Source: CAYTRS01 sp964440305 (GTDB taxonomy: Bacteria > Patescibacteriota > Minisyncoccia > Moranbacterales > JAKLHP01). From it: DNA of 5,461 bases. The notes under the pieces are model-generated. The model saw only the letters and a list, made by a program, of their open reading frames with translations. It was not told where the DNA came from and searched no databases. The DNA is taken from the NCBI GenBank assembly GCA_964440305.1, contig CAYTRS010000036.1, positions 1 through 5,461 of the forward strand, in the 5' to 3' direction. This document shows positions 5,181 through 5,461 of the stretch, piece by piece; the stretch's first letter is position 1, and each line of letters opens with the position of its first letter. The position numbers and the translations under genes were made by a program.

Positions 5181-5209
5181 AAAGCACCCCGATCAGTCTG
5201 GGTGTGTTT
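5181..5209. terminator. Hairpin terminator after gene C
   Basis: CACCC (5185-5189) pairs with GGGTG (5200-5204), extended by one G-U pair and, past a mismatch, by AAA (5181-5183) with TTT (5207-5209). The plus-strand T-run is short (GTTTGTT). The minus strand reads GGGGTGCTTTTTCTTTT, a better terminator in that direction. It is 38 bases after the stop of gene C, so its main job is probably ending the A-B-C transcript. Confidence 0.45.
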
Positions 5210-5247
5210 GTTCCAATTTTAATGCTGTGCTAATATTTATAAATAAT

Positions 5248-5253
5248 TATAAT
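5248..5253 (+). promoter_or_regulatory. Candidate -10 element of the DUF5652-like gene
   Basis: A perfect TATAAT lies 15 bases before the ATG at 5269. No clear -35 is found at 16-18 bases (CTGTGC at 5225-5230 is poor). A start near 5260 would leave a leader of only about 8-9 bases. Confidence 0.35.
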
Positions 5254-5268
5254 TTTTTTTGAAATAAT

Positions 5269-5461
5269 ATGGATATGGGAAGTTTTTTAGCCGAGAATCA
5301 ATGGATTATCTTGTTTGTGATTATTTGGACTCTCCCTTGGAAAGTCTTGGCTTTGTGGAAATCGGCAAGAAGGGGGCAAAAGATCTGGTTTTTGATATTC
5401 ATATTTTTGAATACTTTGGCGATTTTGGAAATTCTTTATCTTTTTGTTTTTACCCGCGAGA
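5269..5461 (+). CDS. DUF5652-like small membrane protein, 3' end beyond window
   Basis: The frame is open from ATG 5269 to the window edge (64 codons plus one base). The visible protein has a hydrophobic segment (about 11-24, QWIILFVIIWTLPW), a short basic loop (KSARRGQK, 31-38) and a second hydrophobic segment (about 39-61, with LNTLAILEILYLFVF). The W-T-L-P-W-K..ALWK..RRG and NTL.ILEI.Y.F.F patterns match what I recall of DUF5652, a small two-helix membrane family frequent in Patescibacteria; its function is unknown. ATG 5275 (Met3) is an alternative start. No Shine-Dalgarno site precedes either. It is separated from gene C by a terminator and a promoter, so it is probably a separate transcription unit. 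Confidence 0.75.
   Translation, partial: MDMGSFLAENQWIILFVIIWTLPWKVLALWKSARRGQKIWFLIFIFLNTLAILEILYLFVFTRE

Overview
The window looks like a piece of a Patescibacteria (CPR, probably Parcubacteria-like) chromosome. The evidence is AT-rich DNA with very poly-A/T intergenic regions, a 3'-terminal partial gene matching my memory of the small membrane family DUF5652 (typical of these bacteria), and exported low-complexity repeat proteins with DUF11-like domains. The standard code is used: TGA is a real stop for two of the genes, so the TGA=Gly code of Gracilibacteria/Absconditabacteria does not apply. The lineage is inferred, not proven.

Left part (1-794, minus strand): one YfiH/PgeF (LACC1-like) family gene. 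It has a good ribosome binding site, two candidate upstream promoters and a hairpin terminator just past its stop codon.

Middle non-coding part (795-1344): about 550 bases without a convincing gene, but not empty. It holds the minus-strand promoters, one perfect DnaA-box 9-mer, a plus-strand TATAAT followed about 190 bases later by a strong hairpin plus T-tract (a candidate small structured RNA or attenuated leader), two adjacent GC-rich hairpins that look like a palindromic repeat element, and the leader of the next gene.

Main locus (1345-5143, plus strand): three consecutive exported-protein genes, here called A (162 aa), B (147 aa) and C (923 aa). They share one recognisable repeat family, with a core of about 45 residues built around I-x-TG-x-A, A-x-A and N-x-x-N-x-N. 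A is a small cysteine-rich secreted protein made almost only of two core repeats. B is a small exported protein with one core repeat and a charged tail. C is a large protein with an N-terminal membrane segment, a very acidic linker, a cysteine cluster, four longer repeats (core plus a Trp-rich extension), two DUF11-like beta-sandwich domains and a C-terminal membrane anchor. C starts 8 bases after B stops, without its own Shine-Dalgarno site. A and B are separated by 86 bases holding a strong hairpin without a T-tract. The simplest inference is one operon for a cell-surface structure in which C is the anchored base, A the abundant small subunit and B an adaptor or minor component, assembling through like-with-like repeat packing. 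This is a hypothesis from architecture only.

Right edge (5144-5461): a hairpin terminator, a TATAAT-type promoter and the start of the DUF5652-like gene, which runs off the window.
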